Origin: Thioclava indica
GTDB taxonomy: Bacteria > Pseudomonadota > Alphaproteobacteria > Rhodobacterales > Rhodobacteraceae
DNA: 64,000 nt
Direction: 5' to 3'
NCBI RefSeq assembly: GCF_000714545.1
Contig: NZ_AUNB01000001.1
Location: 186,001-250,000 of the forward strand
Shown here: in pieces, positions 44,669-53,989 of the stretch
How the letters are laid out: each line of letters begins with the position of its first letter
Position numbering within the stretch: position 1 is the first letter of the stretch
The notes under the pieces: model-generated
Database searches by the model: none
What the model was told of the DNA's origin: nothing
The model's input: the letters and a program-made list of their open reading frames with translations, nothing else
Made by a program: the position numbers and the translations under genes

Positions 44669-47368
44669 TTAGGCGGTGGTTTTCGTATTCACCCCTTGGC
44701 GACGCAGCGGCAAGGTCACGCGAAAGCCCGCCCCGCCTTGTCCGGGCAAGTAATCAATCGAGCCACCAAGGTTGACCATAATCTCGCGGCAAATCGCCAA
44801 ACCAAGCCCTGCCCCCCCGGCGCGGCTTTGATCGGTCAGGCGCGAAAATTTCTCAAAGATCAGTTTTTGGGACTCTTTGGGAATCCCCGCGCCATTGTCG
44901 ATAAAGTCGATCTGCACCCGTTTGCCGCGTTTCTTGACCTCGATGCGCAGCACCGGGCGCTCGGCCTCGCAATATTTGCGCGCGTTGGAAATCAGGTTGA
45001 TAAGCACCTGCACCAGCCGGTCGGCATCGGTGAAAATCGGCATATGTTCGGTGGGAAAGTCGCGCTCGATGCGAAAGCTGCGCTCGGGGCGCGCCGCCGA
45101 GGCCGCTTGCACCGCGCGATTGATCAGATCGTGCAGGTTCACCACCGAAATATCGAGCTGCACACGCCGATTTTCCAGCACCGAAAGATCAAGCAAATCA
45201 TCAAGCAACCGAGTCAGGCGGCGCGCCTCTTCATGAATGATCTCGCTATATTGGGCGCGCATCGCATCGGGCAGATCCGGCTCCATCAGGATCTCGGAGA
45301 ACGCGCGGATCGAGGTCATCGGCGTGCGCAATTCATGGCTGATCTGGCTGAGAAACGCATCCTTTTGCACCGACAGATCGCGCAGCTTGTCATTGGCCTC
45401 GCGCAGCGCGCGCGCCACTTTCGCCAGCTCATCGGATTTTGCCTCAAGGCGGGCGGAATATTCCTTGGCCTCGGCGGTTTCGCCCGCCACCGCGATCAGA
45501 TCCTGCATCGACACCGAACTGCCCCCGGTCAGCTGCGCAATCATCGCATGCGCCGTCGCTGCCCCGACAGACCCCGCCAGTTTGCGTTCGAGCCGCGCGG
45601 TAAAGGCGGGCGTGGTATCGGGCAGGAACCCGACCTTGCCTTGCGCCGCCGCCTGCGCCTGAAAGAAATGCTGCGCCTCTTGCGCGCCCAAAATGCGCTG
45701 GGACATCGACAAAAGATCTTCGGCCTCGGCCCCGCCCTGCGCCCAAGACCGGGTGGCCGGGCTTTGATCAAAGATATTGACGAAAGCCACACCCTGCAGG
45801 CGCTCCATCGGGCCGGGGAAGGACAGCATCGAAAAAATCAGGAATGCCAAGGCGTTAAACAGAAGCGACCAGAACAACGCATGCAGCACCGGGTCCAGCC
45901 CCTCGATTCCAAACAGCGCATGGGGACGCAGCCAACCAAGCCCAAGCGGCCCGACATCCAGCACCGATTGCGGCAACAGCCCCGAATTCCCGACCGAGGG
46001 CAGAAACAGCGTATATCCCCAAAGCGCGAAGCCAATCAGCAGCCCCGTTGTCGCGCCCAAATGGGTCGCGCCGCGCCAGAATATCCCGCCCAGCAGCGCA
46101 GGCAGCACCTGCGCGGCCCCGACAAAGGCGATCAAGCCGATCGAGGCCAGCGCCTCGGACCCGCCCGAGAGGCGATAATAAATATAGCCCATGCTGAGAA
46201 CGCCGATGATCGAAAGCCGACGCGAGGCCAGCACCAGCCCGCGCACATCGCCCGACTCGCGCGTGGTTGAATGGCGCAGCGCCAGCCACAAGGGCGTCAC
46301 GATATGGTTGCTCACCATCGTCGCCAGCGCAATCGCCGCGACAATCACCATTGAGGTGGCCGAGGAAAACCCGCCCAAAAACGCCAGCAGCGCCAGCTTG
46401 TCCTGCCCCTGCGAGAGCGGCAGTGTCAGCACGAACAAATCGGGGTTTGCGCCTGCGGGCAAGCGCTCCAGGCCCATCACCGCGATCGGCACGACAAACA
46501 GGCTCATCAGCATCAGATAGCCCGGAAAGGCCCAGCTTGCTTTGGCGAGATGGCGTTCGTCGACATTTTCAACGACCAACACCTGAAACATGCGCGGCAA
46601 GGTCAGCACGGCCGCTGCCGAGACAAAGGTCAGCCCGGCAAAGCGCCCCGGTTGCAGGTGCCACTCGGATATTTTTGAGGCATCAATGCGCGCCAGCATA
46701 TCCATCACGCCATCGCCCATGCCCCAAACCACGAACACCCCTACCGCGATCAACGCCACCAGCTTGACCACCGCCTCAAGCGCGATGGCGGTGACCACGC
46801 CGTGATGGCGCTCATTCGCATCCAGATTGCGCGTGCCAAACAGGATCGTAAACAGCGCCAGCCCGCCCGCAATCCAAAGCGCGGTTGCCCCTTGATCGGG
46901 CATTGCCCAACCCTCGGGGGCCTCGGATGCGAAGACCCCGAAACTAAGGGTAACCGATTGTAATTGCAGCGCGATATAGGGTGTAGCGGCGGCGACCGAC
47001 ATCACCGTCACGATTACGCCCAAGGCATTGGATTTGCCATACCGGCTAGAGATCAGATCCGCGATCGAGGTCACGCGATGCGTGCGCCCGATCCGCACCA
47101 GCTTGCGCAGCACCCACCACCAGCCGACAAAAACCAGTGTCGGCCCCAGATAGATCGTGACAAATTCCAGCCCCGAGCGTGCGGCATAGCCGACTGCACC
47201 GTAAAACGTCCAGGCCGTGCAATAGATCGACAGCGAGAGCGTATAAATCCAAGGGCTGCGCAAGAACCGCAAGCGGTTGCGACCCGCGCGCCGCTCGGCC
47301 AGAAACGCGACCCCGAACAGGACGATGACATAGCCCACACAGACCGCGACAAGGCTGTTGAACCCCAT
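44669..47368 (-). CDS. CbrA-like sodium:solute symporter / sensor histidine kinase hybrid
   Basis: An 899-residue protein. Residues 1 to about 530 are a thirteen-helix sodium:solute symporter (SLC5) domain. A STAC-like linker region and coiled coil (about 560-665) follow, then a histidine kinase with HELRTPM (His678), N-box NLISNARKY, DNGAGI and GAGLGLAI. The layout is that of CbrA/CrbS-type sensors, which couple transport or sensing of a metabolite to phosphotransfer. No receiver domain is fused. A small membrane protein and a single-domain response regulator gene lie directly upstream, likely its partners. ATG 47368 gives the proper symporter start. Confidence 0.9.
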   Translation of the reverse strand: MGFNSLVAVCVGYVIVLFGVAFLAERRAGRNRLRFLRSPWIYTLSLSIYCTAWTFYGAVGYAARSGLEFVTIYLGPTLVFVGWWWVLRKLVRIGRTHRVTSIADLISSRYGKSNALGVIVTVMSVAAATPYIALQLQSVTLSFGVFASEAPEGWAMPDQGATALWIAGGLALFTILFGTRNLDANERHHGVVTAIALEAVVKLVALIAVGVFVVWGMGDGVMDMLARIDASKISEWHLQPGRFAGLTFVSAAAVLTLPRMFQVLVVENVDERHLAKASWAFPGYLMLMSLFVVPIAVMGLERLPAGANPDLFVLTLPLSQGQDKLALLAFLGGFSSATSMVIVAAIALATMVSNHIVTPLWLALRHSTTRESGDVRGLVLASRRLSIIGVLSMGYIYYRLSGGSEALASIGLIAFVGAAQVLPALLGGIFWRGATHLGATTGLLIGFALWGYTLFLPSVGNSGLLPQSVLDVGPLGLGWLRPHALFGIEGLDPVLHALFWSLLFNALAFLIFSMLSFPGPMERLQGVAFVNIFDQSPATRSWAQGGAEAEDLLSMSQRILGAQEAQHFFQAQAAAQGKVGFLPDTTPAFTARLERKLAGSVGAATAHAMIAQLTGGSSVSMQDLIAVAGETAEAKEYSARLEAKSDELAKVARALREANDKLRDLSVQKDAFLSQISHELRTPMTSIRAFSEILMEPDLPDAMRAQYSEIIHEEARRLTRLLDDLLDLSVLENRRVQLDISVVNLHDLINRAVQAASAARPERSFRIERDFPTEHMPIFTDADRLVQVLINLISNARKYCEAERPVLRIEVKKRGKRVQIDFIDNGAGIPKESQKLIFEKFSRLTDQSRAGGAGLGLAICREIMVNLGGSIDYLPGQGGAGFRVTLPLRRQGVNTKTTA

Positions 47369-47369
47369 C

Positions 47370-47663
47370 TTATTCTGGCTCCTGCGGCGGGGCGTTCCCC
47401 TCTTCGGGCAGCTCTTCGGCATCCAGAACAGGGGAAAGACCGCGCGCGATCAGAAAGGCGGCAAAGATCAACCCGATCCAGACCGCAAACAGATACAGCC
47501 CGCCGCGCCCAGTATCAGGCGTTGGCGTTTCGGCGGGATGCCACAGGCCAGGCAGCGCGAATAACACCATGCCCAGCACCGGCAGCAAGCGCGCCGCATC
47601 CATCAGCCGACGGCGCCGATAAGACCGGCGCGCCAGAAACAGTGGCTGACCCGATTGCGGCAT
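47370..47663 (-). CDS. Small membrane protein between response regulator and symporter-kinase
   Basis: A 97-residue protein with an Arg-rich N-terminus (SYRRRR), two membrane helices (about 24-41 and 57-75) and an acidic Pro-rich tail (DAEELPEEGNAPPQEPE). Its ATG overlaps the response-regulator stop (TGATG) and its own stop is one base before the kinase start, so the three genes are tightly coupled. It may help assemble or tune the sensor. No family name is recognised. Small ORFs upstream of cbrA occur in pseudomonads, but homology was not tested. Confidence 0.75.
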   Translation of the reverse strand: MPQSGQPLFLARRSYRRRRLMDAARLLPVLGMVLFALPGLWHPAETPTPDTGRGGLYLFAVWIGLIFAAFLIARGLSPVLDAEELPEEGNAPPQEPE

Positions 47664-48052
47664 CAGACGGGCGTCCCTTGCGCACCGCCCGTGATTGCCT
47701 CAAGCCCGGCAAGCACGTCGGAATTGGCGAAGGGTTTGGCCAGAAATGCGGTCGCGCCCGCGCGTTCAGCCGCCTCGCGATCGCGATCTTGGCCCCGCGC
47801 GCTAAGCATCAAGACCGGCAGCGCGGCAAGCGTCGGATCGGCGCGCATATCGGCCAGAATTTCCAGCCCCGAGCGCCCCGGCAACATCAGGTCCAAGATC
47901 ACCGCATCGGGCGCTTGCGCGACAATCTGCGCCAGCGCCTGCGCGCCATCGGCCAGCACCGACACGCCCCATCCCGCGCGCGACAGGATAAAGCGGATCG
48001 CCTCGGCGATATGGGGTTCATCCTCGATCAACAGAACCTGACGTTGGTGCAT
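47663..48052 (-). CDS. Single-domain response regulator
   Basis: A 129-residue CheY-like receiver with no output domain. Acidic pocket EDE (residues 10-12), phospho-acceptor Asp54 (VILDLMLPG), Ser84 (MLSA) and Lys106 (AKPF) are all in place. ATG 48052 (MHQRQVLLIEDE) is the family-like start. It heads the set with the small membrane protein and the symporter-kinase. It probably receives phosphate from that kinase and acts through another protein. Confidence 0.9.
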   Translation of the reverse strand: MHQRQVLLIEDEPHIAEAIRFILSRAGWGVSVLADGAQALAQIVAQAPDAVILDLMLPGRSGLEILADMRADPTLAALPVLMLSARGQDRDREAAERAGATAFLAKPFANSDVLAGLEAITGGAQGTPV

Positions 48053-48266
48053 TTGTCCTTCTCCCGGGTCGACTATCGCCACCCCATGCGGTGCTGTCAA
48101 ACACTTGCGCGTGGCGGCCTAGCCTTGCGGGACAGCGGCGCAAGCAGGGTGCTGTGAAAGCAACCCGTAATTGCCCCGCGCGTGCCATTTTCGTGCCCCA
48201 TTTGGGCGTGAAAACGACTTCAACGATCTCAATACGGGATCCCGTTTTATCTTGGAGAACACTGCC

Positions 48267-48371
48267 ATGTTCGGATTTGACACGATCGCCATCGCCATCA
48301 TCACCGTCGCCGTGCTGCGCGAGGCTGTCATGCGTCTCTTTCCGGCTCCAGAGGCTCCGGCAGAAAACTAA
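48267..48371 (+). CDS. 34-residue single-helix small protein
   Basis: MFGFDTIAIAIITVAVLREAVMRLF followed by a short Pro/Glu tail: one membrane helix in a 34-residue protein. GGAG lies at good distance before ATG 48267, and the helix pattern is clear, so translation is plausible. It stands alone between leftward genes, with a 214-bp gap before it. Function unknown. Confidence 0.5.
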   Translation: MFGFDTIAIAIITVAVLREAVMRLFPAPEAPAEN

Positions 48372-48392
48372 GTCCCTGCGAATGCGCGCAAA

Positions 48393-49634
48393 TCAGCCGC
48401 GCGCCAACACCGCCAGATCGGCCACATTCGTCCCCGTCGCACCGGTGACTAGCAGTGCCTGCCCCGCCTTAAGCGCACGGTAAGAATCGTTATTTGCCAA
48501 TAGCGCGTCTGGGTTTTCGCCAGCTTCTCGAATGGCTTGGCAGGTTCTCGGGCCAACCACACCGCCTGCCGCATCGCATGGCCCGTCGCGCCCATCGGTG
48601 CCACCCGATAAAAACCGCCATGCCCCCGACACGCCCGCTTGCTCGGCCAGCAGCGCCACACGCAGCGCCAGTTCCTGATTGCGCCCACCAAGCCCATCAC
48701 CGCGCAAGGTCACCGTGGTTTCGCCGCCAAAGGCCAGCACCTGCCCCGGAGCCAGATCGGCCAATAGCGCCACGATGCGCGGGGCGAGATCGGCCACATC
48801 ACCACTCAGCGCGAAAGGGGCTTCTTGCGCCCCCGCCTCCAGCATCGCCGCAACCGAGATCGCATTCGCCCCGATCAGACGGTTGCGCGCAGCAGGCAGA
48901 TCGCGCGGCGCATCGGCTTGGGTAAGATGCGCACGCACTGGCGCAGGCAATGCGTCAAATATCCCCAAATCGCGGCACAGATCGCGCGCCTGCACCCGAG
49001 TGCCAATCGGCGAGACGGTCGGCCCCGAGGCGATCACCGCCAGATCATCGCCCGGCACATCGGACAAGATCAGCCCCGTCACTGGTGCCGCACTGGCCGC
49101 GAGCCAGCCCCCGCCTTTAAGCTGTGAAAGCTGCTGGCGGATCAGGTTCATCTGCGTGATATCGGCGCCGCAGCCCAGCAAAAGACGGCTGACCTCGGCC
49201 TTGTCCGACAGGCTCACGCCGTCGACAGGCGCAACGGCCAAAGCCGAGCCCCCCCCCGAAATCAGCGCCAAAACGCGGTCTTGCGGGCCAAGACGCGCCA
49301 AGGTTTCAAGGATCGCGCGCCCCGCCGCTTCGCTGCCAGCGCCGGGCACCGGATGATCGCCCACAATTAGGCGCGCGCCTTCGGGCAACGCTGCGCCATC
49401 GGCGTTTTCGGGATTGGTCACGATCAGCGCGCCCGTGCCACCCGGCAGGTCCGCCAACGCCGCGCCCGCCATCGCCAGCGCCGCCTTGCCAAGCGCGATC
49501 ACCTGCCAGCACCCGCCCGGCCCCGGCATATCCTCGCGCGCCCAATCCATCGCCTGCGCCACCGCCTGCGCGGGATCGGCGGCGGCAACGCCTGCGTCAA
49601 AAATTGCGCGCACTCTCTGGTCTAGATCGGACAT
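48393..49634 (-). CDS. Glycerate 2-kinase (MOFRL family)
   Basis: A 413-residue kinase of the GckA/TtuD type: an N-terminal GK domain (ALISGGGSALAVAPVDGVSL, KGGGWLAASAAPVTGLILSDVPGDDLAVIASGPT) and the C-terminal MOFRL domain (GQVLAFGGETTVTLRGDGLGGRNQELALR, FLSGGTDGRDGPCDAAGG). It makes 2-phosphoglycerate from glycerate in the cytosol, for glyoxylate or serine-cycle carbon. It is on the same strand as soxD but lies beyond the sox terminator, so it is probably a separate unit. Confidence 0.9.
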   Translation of the reverse strand: MSDLDQRVRAIFDAGVAAADPAQAVAQAMDWAREDMPGPGGCWQVIALGKAALAMAGAALADLPGGTGALIVTNPENADGAALPEGARLIVGDHPVPGAGSEAAGRAILETLARLGPQDRVLALISGGGSALAVAPVDGVSLSDKAEVSRLLLGCGADITQMNLIRQQLSQLKGGGWLAASAAPVTGLILSDVPGDDLAVIASGPTVSPIGTRVQARDLCRDLGIFDALPAPVRAHLTQADAPRDLPAARNRLIGANAISVAAMLEAGAQEAPFALSGDVADLAPRIVALLADLAPGQVLAFGGETTVTLRGDGLGGRNQELALRVALLAEQAGVSGAWRFLSGGTDGRDGPCDAAGGVVGPRTCQAIREAGENPDALLANNDSYRALKAGQALLVTGATGTNVADLAVLARG

Positions 49635-49710
49635 AGCATTCCCCTGCGGATCAGCCCCAGTATCCTCGGCGGGCGGCGTTGCGCAAGCCAGAGGTCACGG
49701 CGTTCGCGCA

Positions 49711-49746
49711 GCGCAAAAAGAAACGCCCGCGAAAATCGCGAGCGTT
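49711..49746 (-). terminator. Intrinsic terminator at the end of soxXYZABCD
   Basis: Read leftward: AAACGC-t-CGCGA, a short loop, TCGCG-g-GCGTTT (an 11-bp stem with one mismatch), then CTTTTTGCG. It lies about 70 bp after the soxD stop and before the glycerate kinase start, marking the end of the sox message. Confidence 0.85.
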
Positions 49747-49814
49747 TCGGTCACAACGACAGACATTGCGATATCGGGTTGGTGAGGGCGCGAACGCCCC
49801 CACCGGGGAGGAAA

Positions 49815-50948
49815 TCAACCACCTTGGCTTTCGATATAGGCCAACACAGCCTTCACGTCGTCGGCCTTTTTCAGGCCCGCGAAGGACATCTTGTTCTTCG
49901 GGATATAGCCTTTGGGATCAGCAAGATAGGCTTGCACCGTCTCTTCGTTCCAGACCAGACCGTCTTCACCGTGCTGTTTCATCGACTTCGAATATTTGAA
50001 GCCGTCCACAGTGCCCGCCTGACGTCCGATCAAGCCGTTCAGCACCGGACCAACGCGGTTCTTGGCCTTCTCGCCCACCTGGTGACAAGCCTTACACTTT
50101 TTGAAGACCTTTTCGCCGGCCGCGACCAGCGCGGGATCGGCGGCGAGGGTTTCTTCGGTCGCTGCCGGGGCAGCACTCGCCTGCTCTTCAGCGGCGGCGG
50201 GAGCGTCTTGCGCCATCGCTTCTTCGCTTGCGCCTTCGCTTGCAGCGCTCGCCACAACCGTATCGGCAGGCGCATCTACCGCCGTATCGGCAGCGGCGCT
50301 GTCATCGCCACCCTGATCGGGCGTGACGTTCAGAACGGTCGCCTTCATCGTGATATGCACGTCTTTCTTACAGTCCGACATGCACGCCGCTTTGGAGAAC
50401 AACGGGTATTCCGTCTCGGGGCGGTCATCGACGATGAAGCCGTCCGCATTGGGCATTTTCACGTCGAGGAAGTTTTCCTTGCTCAGCACGAAATCGTCAT
50501 CAACAAGATCGTTGGAGTAAAGGATATAGGCCACGATTGCGTAGGTCTCATCGACCGTCATCGTTTGCGCATCCCCGAACGGCATCGAGCGGTGGGCATA
50601 GTCCCACACCGTCGACAGATAGGGGAAATACGAGCCGACCGTCTTGACCGGATCCTTGCGTGCCAGCGTGTCAGCCCCGCCAGCCAGCTTGGGCCAGTTG
50701 TCCACACCCTCGGCGAAATCACCGTGACAGGCCGCGCATTTATCCGCGAACAGGTTCTCGCCATCCTCAACCGAGCCGGACCCTTCGGGCAGGTTTTTGC
50801 CATCGGGGAAGACCTCGACCGTCCAGGCTTTCATTTCGGCGGGCAGTGCGGCACGGCCCAGATTATACGTCTCTGCCATCGCTGGCGTGGCCAGCAAAGG
50901 TGCTGCGAGCAAGGCTGCCAGAGTGAGATTACGACGACACTTCGACAT
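49815..50948 (-). CDS. soxD: Sulfur-oxidation dihaem cytochrome SoxD
   Basis: A 377-residue periplasmic cytochrome with a Sec signal peptide (1-25, ending AMA). Haem motifs are CAACH (71-75) and CKACH (285-289). The first domain is the SoxD-specific one, the second a normal class I cytochrome c. An Ala/Asp/Glu-rich linker of about 60 residues (212-272) joins them. It pairs with SoxC as sulfane dehydrogenase Sox(CD)2 and takes six electrons from SoxY-bound sulfur. ATG 50948 overlaps the soxC end by 20 bases. It is the last gene of the operon. Confidence 0.95.
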   Translation of the reverse strand: MSKCRRNLTLAALLAAPLLATPAMAETYNLGRAALPAEMKAWTVEVFPDGKNLPEGSGSVEDGENLFADKCAACHGDFAEGVDNWPKLAGGADTLARKDPVKTVGSYFPYLSTVWDYAHRSMPFGDAQTMTVDETYAIVAYILYSNDLVDDDFVLSKENFLDVKMPNADGFIVDDRPETEYPLFSKAACMSDCKKDVHITMKATVLNVTPDQGGDDSAAADTAVDAPADTVVASAASEGASEEAMAQDAPAAAEEQASAAPAATEETLAADPALVAAGEKVFKKCKACHQVGEKAKNRVGPVLNGLIGRQAGTVDGFKYSKSMKQHGEDGLVWNEETVQAYLADPKGYIPKNKMSFAGLKKADDVKAVLAYIESQGG

Positions 50949-52239
50949 TCTCAGACTCCCCGTTTTCTTTGACCCACCAAGTCTGGATCCCGTTGTTGTG
51001 ATAGACCGAGTTCTCGCCGCGGATCGCGCGCAGAGCGTCTTTGGTCGGCTGAACGTAGCCCGTGGCATCGGTGGCGCGCGATTGCAGGAACATTTCCGAA
51101 CCGTCCCAGTCGATGTCGAGATAAAAGCGCGACATCGCCTTATCGACGCCCGGCTCCGCCAGACGCGCCTCTTGCCAGTTCGCGCCACCGTCGATCGACA
51201 CGTCGACCTTGGTGATAGCGCCCCGACCCGACCATGCCATGCCGGTGATAACCAGCGGGCCTTTGCCATGCTTGATCGGCATTTGCGGGCTGGGCGAGGT
51301 GACCACGGATTTCGCATCCATGACCCATGTCCATTTGCGCGAGGTGCCATCGGCCAGCGTATCGGTATATTTCGAGGTTTCCTCGCGCGACTGCACGGCC
51401 TCGTCGGTGACTTCGATACGGCGCAGCCATTTCACCCACATGTTGCCTTCCCAACCGGGAACAACCAGACGCACCGGGTAGCCATGCTCTTTGCGCAGCG
51501 CCTCGCCATTGGCCTTGATTGCGACGAGACAGTCATCAAGCGCCTTTTCCAGCGGGATCGAGCGACCGTTCGAAGACGCATCGGCCCCCTCGACATAGAC
51601 CCATTTATCCTTGATCTGATCGCCCAGATTGGTGATCCCGGCCTCTTCCAGAAGCGTGCGCAGCGGAATACCCGAATACTGCATGTTATGGATCATGCCT
51701 TGGGTGAATTGCGCGCCGTTAAGCTGCGCGCCGGCCCATTCCATGCCCGAGTTCGCCGCACATTCGAGGAAATAGGTGCGGTTTTCACGCGGGAAACGCT
51801 CCAGATCCTCGTAGGTAAAGACCAGCGGCTTATCGACAAGACCGTTGATCATCAGGCGATAGTCTTCTTTCTTCAGCTCGATCGCGCCCGAGTGGTGACG
51901 CTCGAATGCGCAGCCCGTCGGGGTGATCGTGCCATCCAACGCGTGGATCGGCGTGAAGTTGATCGAGCTGATCACATCGGCTGTCAGCCAGCCGACATTG
52001 CGCCGGATAACATCGCTTTCGAATTCAATCGGCAGCCCGTAGGGCGTGGCATCGACACCGTCGCCCCAGCCCTGTGCCCAGGACTGAACTTCGGTGATCA
52101 ACGGGTCGGGTTGCTGGTCTGCGCGCGCGGCACCTGCCCCCGCAGCCATTGCCCCTGCCGCAGCCCCTGCCCGCAGAAATCCGCGGCGGCTGTAGCCGGT
52201 GCCAGTGGCCGGAGTGGCGTGGCGTTCCTTCTCGTCCAT
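50929..52239 (-). CDS. soxC: Sulfane dehydrogenase molybdenum subunit SoxC
   Basis: A 436-residue member of the sulfite oxidase family with a Tat signal (SRRGFLRAG, residues 17-25), so it is exported folded. The Mo-coordinating Cys is in TYFLECAANSG (Cys160), and the C-terminal dimerisation domain is present. With SoxD it oxidises the sulfane sulfur on SoxY in the periplasm. GAGGAGACTAC precedes ATG 52239. Earlier in-frame ATGs lack that site. It needs the cofactor whose synthesis begins with MoaA at 31-32 kb. Confidence 0.95.
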   Translation of the reverse strand: MDEKERHATPATGTGYSRRGFLRAGAAAGAMAAGAGAARADQQPDPLITEVQSWAQGWGDGVDATPYGLPIEFESDVIRRNVGWLTADVISSINFTPIHALDGTITPTGCAFERHHSGAIELKKEDYRLMINGLVDKPLVFTYEDLERFPRENRTYFLECAANSGMEWAGAQLNGAQFTQGMIHNMQYSGIPLRTLLEEAGITNLGDQIKDKWVYVEGADASSNGRSIPLEKALDDCLVAIKANGEALRKEHGYPVRLVVPGWEGNMWVKWLRRIEVTDEAVQSREETSKYTDTLADGTSRKWTWVMDAKSVVTSPSPQMPIKHGKGPLVITGMAWSGRGAITKVDVSIDGGANWQEARLAEPGVDKAMSRFYLDIDWDGSEMFLQSRATDATGYVQPTKDALRAIRGENSVYHNNGIQTWWVKENGESENVEVSS

Positions 52240-52297
52240 GTAGTCTCCTCCAGTCTCTTGCCCCATTCGGGGTTTCGTCATCAGGTGCGGTTGGGGC

Positions 52298-53989
52298 TTA
52301 GGCGCCCGTCACCACCACCGACTCATTGGGTTCCAGATCGACGGTGCCGATCTTACGAATATGGTCTGCGATCACGTCCCAGATTTGCGGCCCTTCGGTG
52401 CCCTCGTTGACCGAGGCCCAGCCCGTCACGACATAGCTGCGCGAGGGATCGATATCCGCGCCATCCTTGAGCGAGGTCATGTTCGAGATGCGCTGACCGA
52501 TCGGCTTGGAGACATCAATGTGATAGCCCATGCCGCCGATGCGCACCATGTCGCCGCCCTGCTGGTAATAGGGGTCGGTGTTGAACAGGTTGTCGGCCAC
52601 ATCCTCAAGGATCGTCTTGATCGTCTCGCCGGTCATCTCGGTGCGATAGGTCTGGCCATAGGTCATCGAGGTCACGCCAAGGATGTCTTCCATCGTGATC
52701 TTGTCACCGGGCAGCAGCGACGGCCCCCAGCGCACGCCGGGCGACATTGCGATTTCCGCGTCGCGTTCCGACAGCATCGCCTCGCAGATCAGATCATCCC
52801 AAGTGCCGTTGAAGTTGCCCCGGCGATACAGAAGGCTCGAGGTTTCGCCCACGACTTCCTCAAGCTCTTGCTTGTAGGGCTCGCGGGTTTTGGTGATCAG
52901 CGCGGCCATGTCTTTGTCGGGCTCGATCACATCCGAGAAGATCGGGATCAGCTTGTGACGGAAGCCCATCATCTTGCCATCGCGCACATCCAGATCAATG
53001 CGCGACACGAATTTCCCGTTCGACCCAGACGCGATCATGATCGTCTCGCCAACCAGAACCGGCTCGGGCACGGCGTCATGGGTGTGACCGGTCAGGATCA
53101 CGTCAATGCCCTTCACGCGGCCCGCCATCTTGCGGTCCACGTCGAAACCATTGTGCGACAGACAAACGACCAGATCGACGCCCTTGGCGCGCACCTCGTC
53201 AACCATCGCCTGCATCCGCTCTTCGCGAATACCGAAGGAATAGTCGGGGAACATCCATTTCGGGTTGGCAATCGGCAGATAGGGGAAGGCCTGCCCGATC
53301 ACCGCGATCTGGGTGCCGTTGCGCTCAAAGATTTTATAGGGCTCGTAAGCCGGCTCATCCCATTCGGCGTCAAAGATATTGGCGCCAAGGAAGGGGAAGG
53401 GCAAGGTGTCGACGATCTCGTTCACGCGGTCTTCGCCGTACGTCCATTCCCAATGCGAGGTCATCGCGTCGGTGCCAAGCTGGTTCATGATATCAACCAT
53501 GTCCTGACCCTTGGTCTTAAGCGCGACCATCGAGCCATGCCAGGTATCGCCACCATCCAGCACGATCGCCTCTGGGCGTTCGGCGCGGATCGCGTTCACC
53601 ACAGTCGCCACCCGATCCATGCCGCCCATCTTGCCATAGGATTTGGCCAGATCGACATAGTTGTCATAGGTCAGCGCATAGGCGTCAGGCGTGTCGGGCT
53701 TGATATTGAACATATCAAGGAAGTCTTTGCCCGTGACATGGGGCGGCTTGCCGCGCGCATCGCCCACGCCAAGGTTGATTTCCGGCTCGCGGAAATAGAT
53801 CGGCATCGCTTGCGCGTGAATGTCGGTGATGTGGATCAGCGTGACATTGCCCAGCGGCTCGAATTGCAAAAGCTGGTCTTGCGTCATCGTCTGTTGTGCC
53901 ATCGCGCGCGACCAGCGCGAGAGGCCAGATGCACCAAGGATGGTCGAGGCAGCCAAGCTTGCCTGAAGAAATTCCCGCCGGGAAATCAT
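52298..53989 (-). CDS. soxB: Thiosulfohydrolase SoxB
   Basis: A 563-residue di-manganese enzyme of the 5'-nucleotidase family. The Tat signal SRREFLQA is at the start. Metal and catalytic segments: ITDIHAQ (about 54-60), LDGGDTWHGS (about 144-153), VCLSHNGFD and LTGHTHDA. It releases sulfate from SoxY-thiosulfonate in the periplasm. AGGAGAGACACAGC precedes the ATG. The gap to soxA upstream is 156 bp and AT-rich, the largest within the operon. Confidence 0.95.
   Translation of the reverse strand: MISRREFLQASLAASTILGASGLSRWSRAMAQQTMTQDQLLQFEPLGNVTLIHITDIHAQAMPIYFREPEINLGVGDARGKPPHVTGKDFLDMFNIKPDTPDAYALTYDNYVDLAKSYGKMGGMDRVATVVNAIRAERPEAIVLDGGDTWHGSMVALKTKGQDMVDIMNQLGTDAMTSHWEWTYGEDRVNEIVDTLPFPFLGANIFDAEWDEPAYEPYKIFERNGTQIAVIGQAFPYLPIANPKWMFPDYSFGIREERMQAMVDEVRAKGVDLVVCLSHNGFDVDRKMAGRVKGIDVILTGHTHDAVPEPVLVGETIMIASGSNGKFVSRIDLDVRDGKMMGFRHKLIPIFSDVIEPDKDMAALITKTREPYKQELEEVVGETSSLLYRRGNFNGTWDDLICEAMLSERDAEIAMSPGVRWGPSLLPGDKITMEDILGVTSMTYGQTYRTEMTGETIKTILEDVADNLFNTDPYYQQGGDMVRIGGMGYHIDVSKPIGQRISNMTSLKDGADIDPSRSYVVTGWASVNEGTEGPQIWDVIADHIRKIGTVDLEPNESVVVTGA

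Noticed and set aside
44696-46270. 524-residue open frame opposite the symporter-kinase
   Set aside because: Antisense shadow of a strongly supported gene, with no motif of its own.
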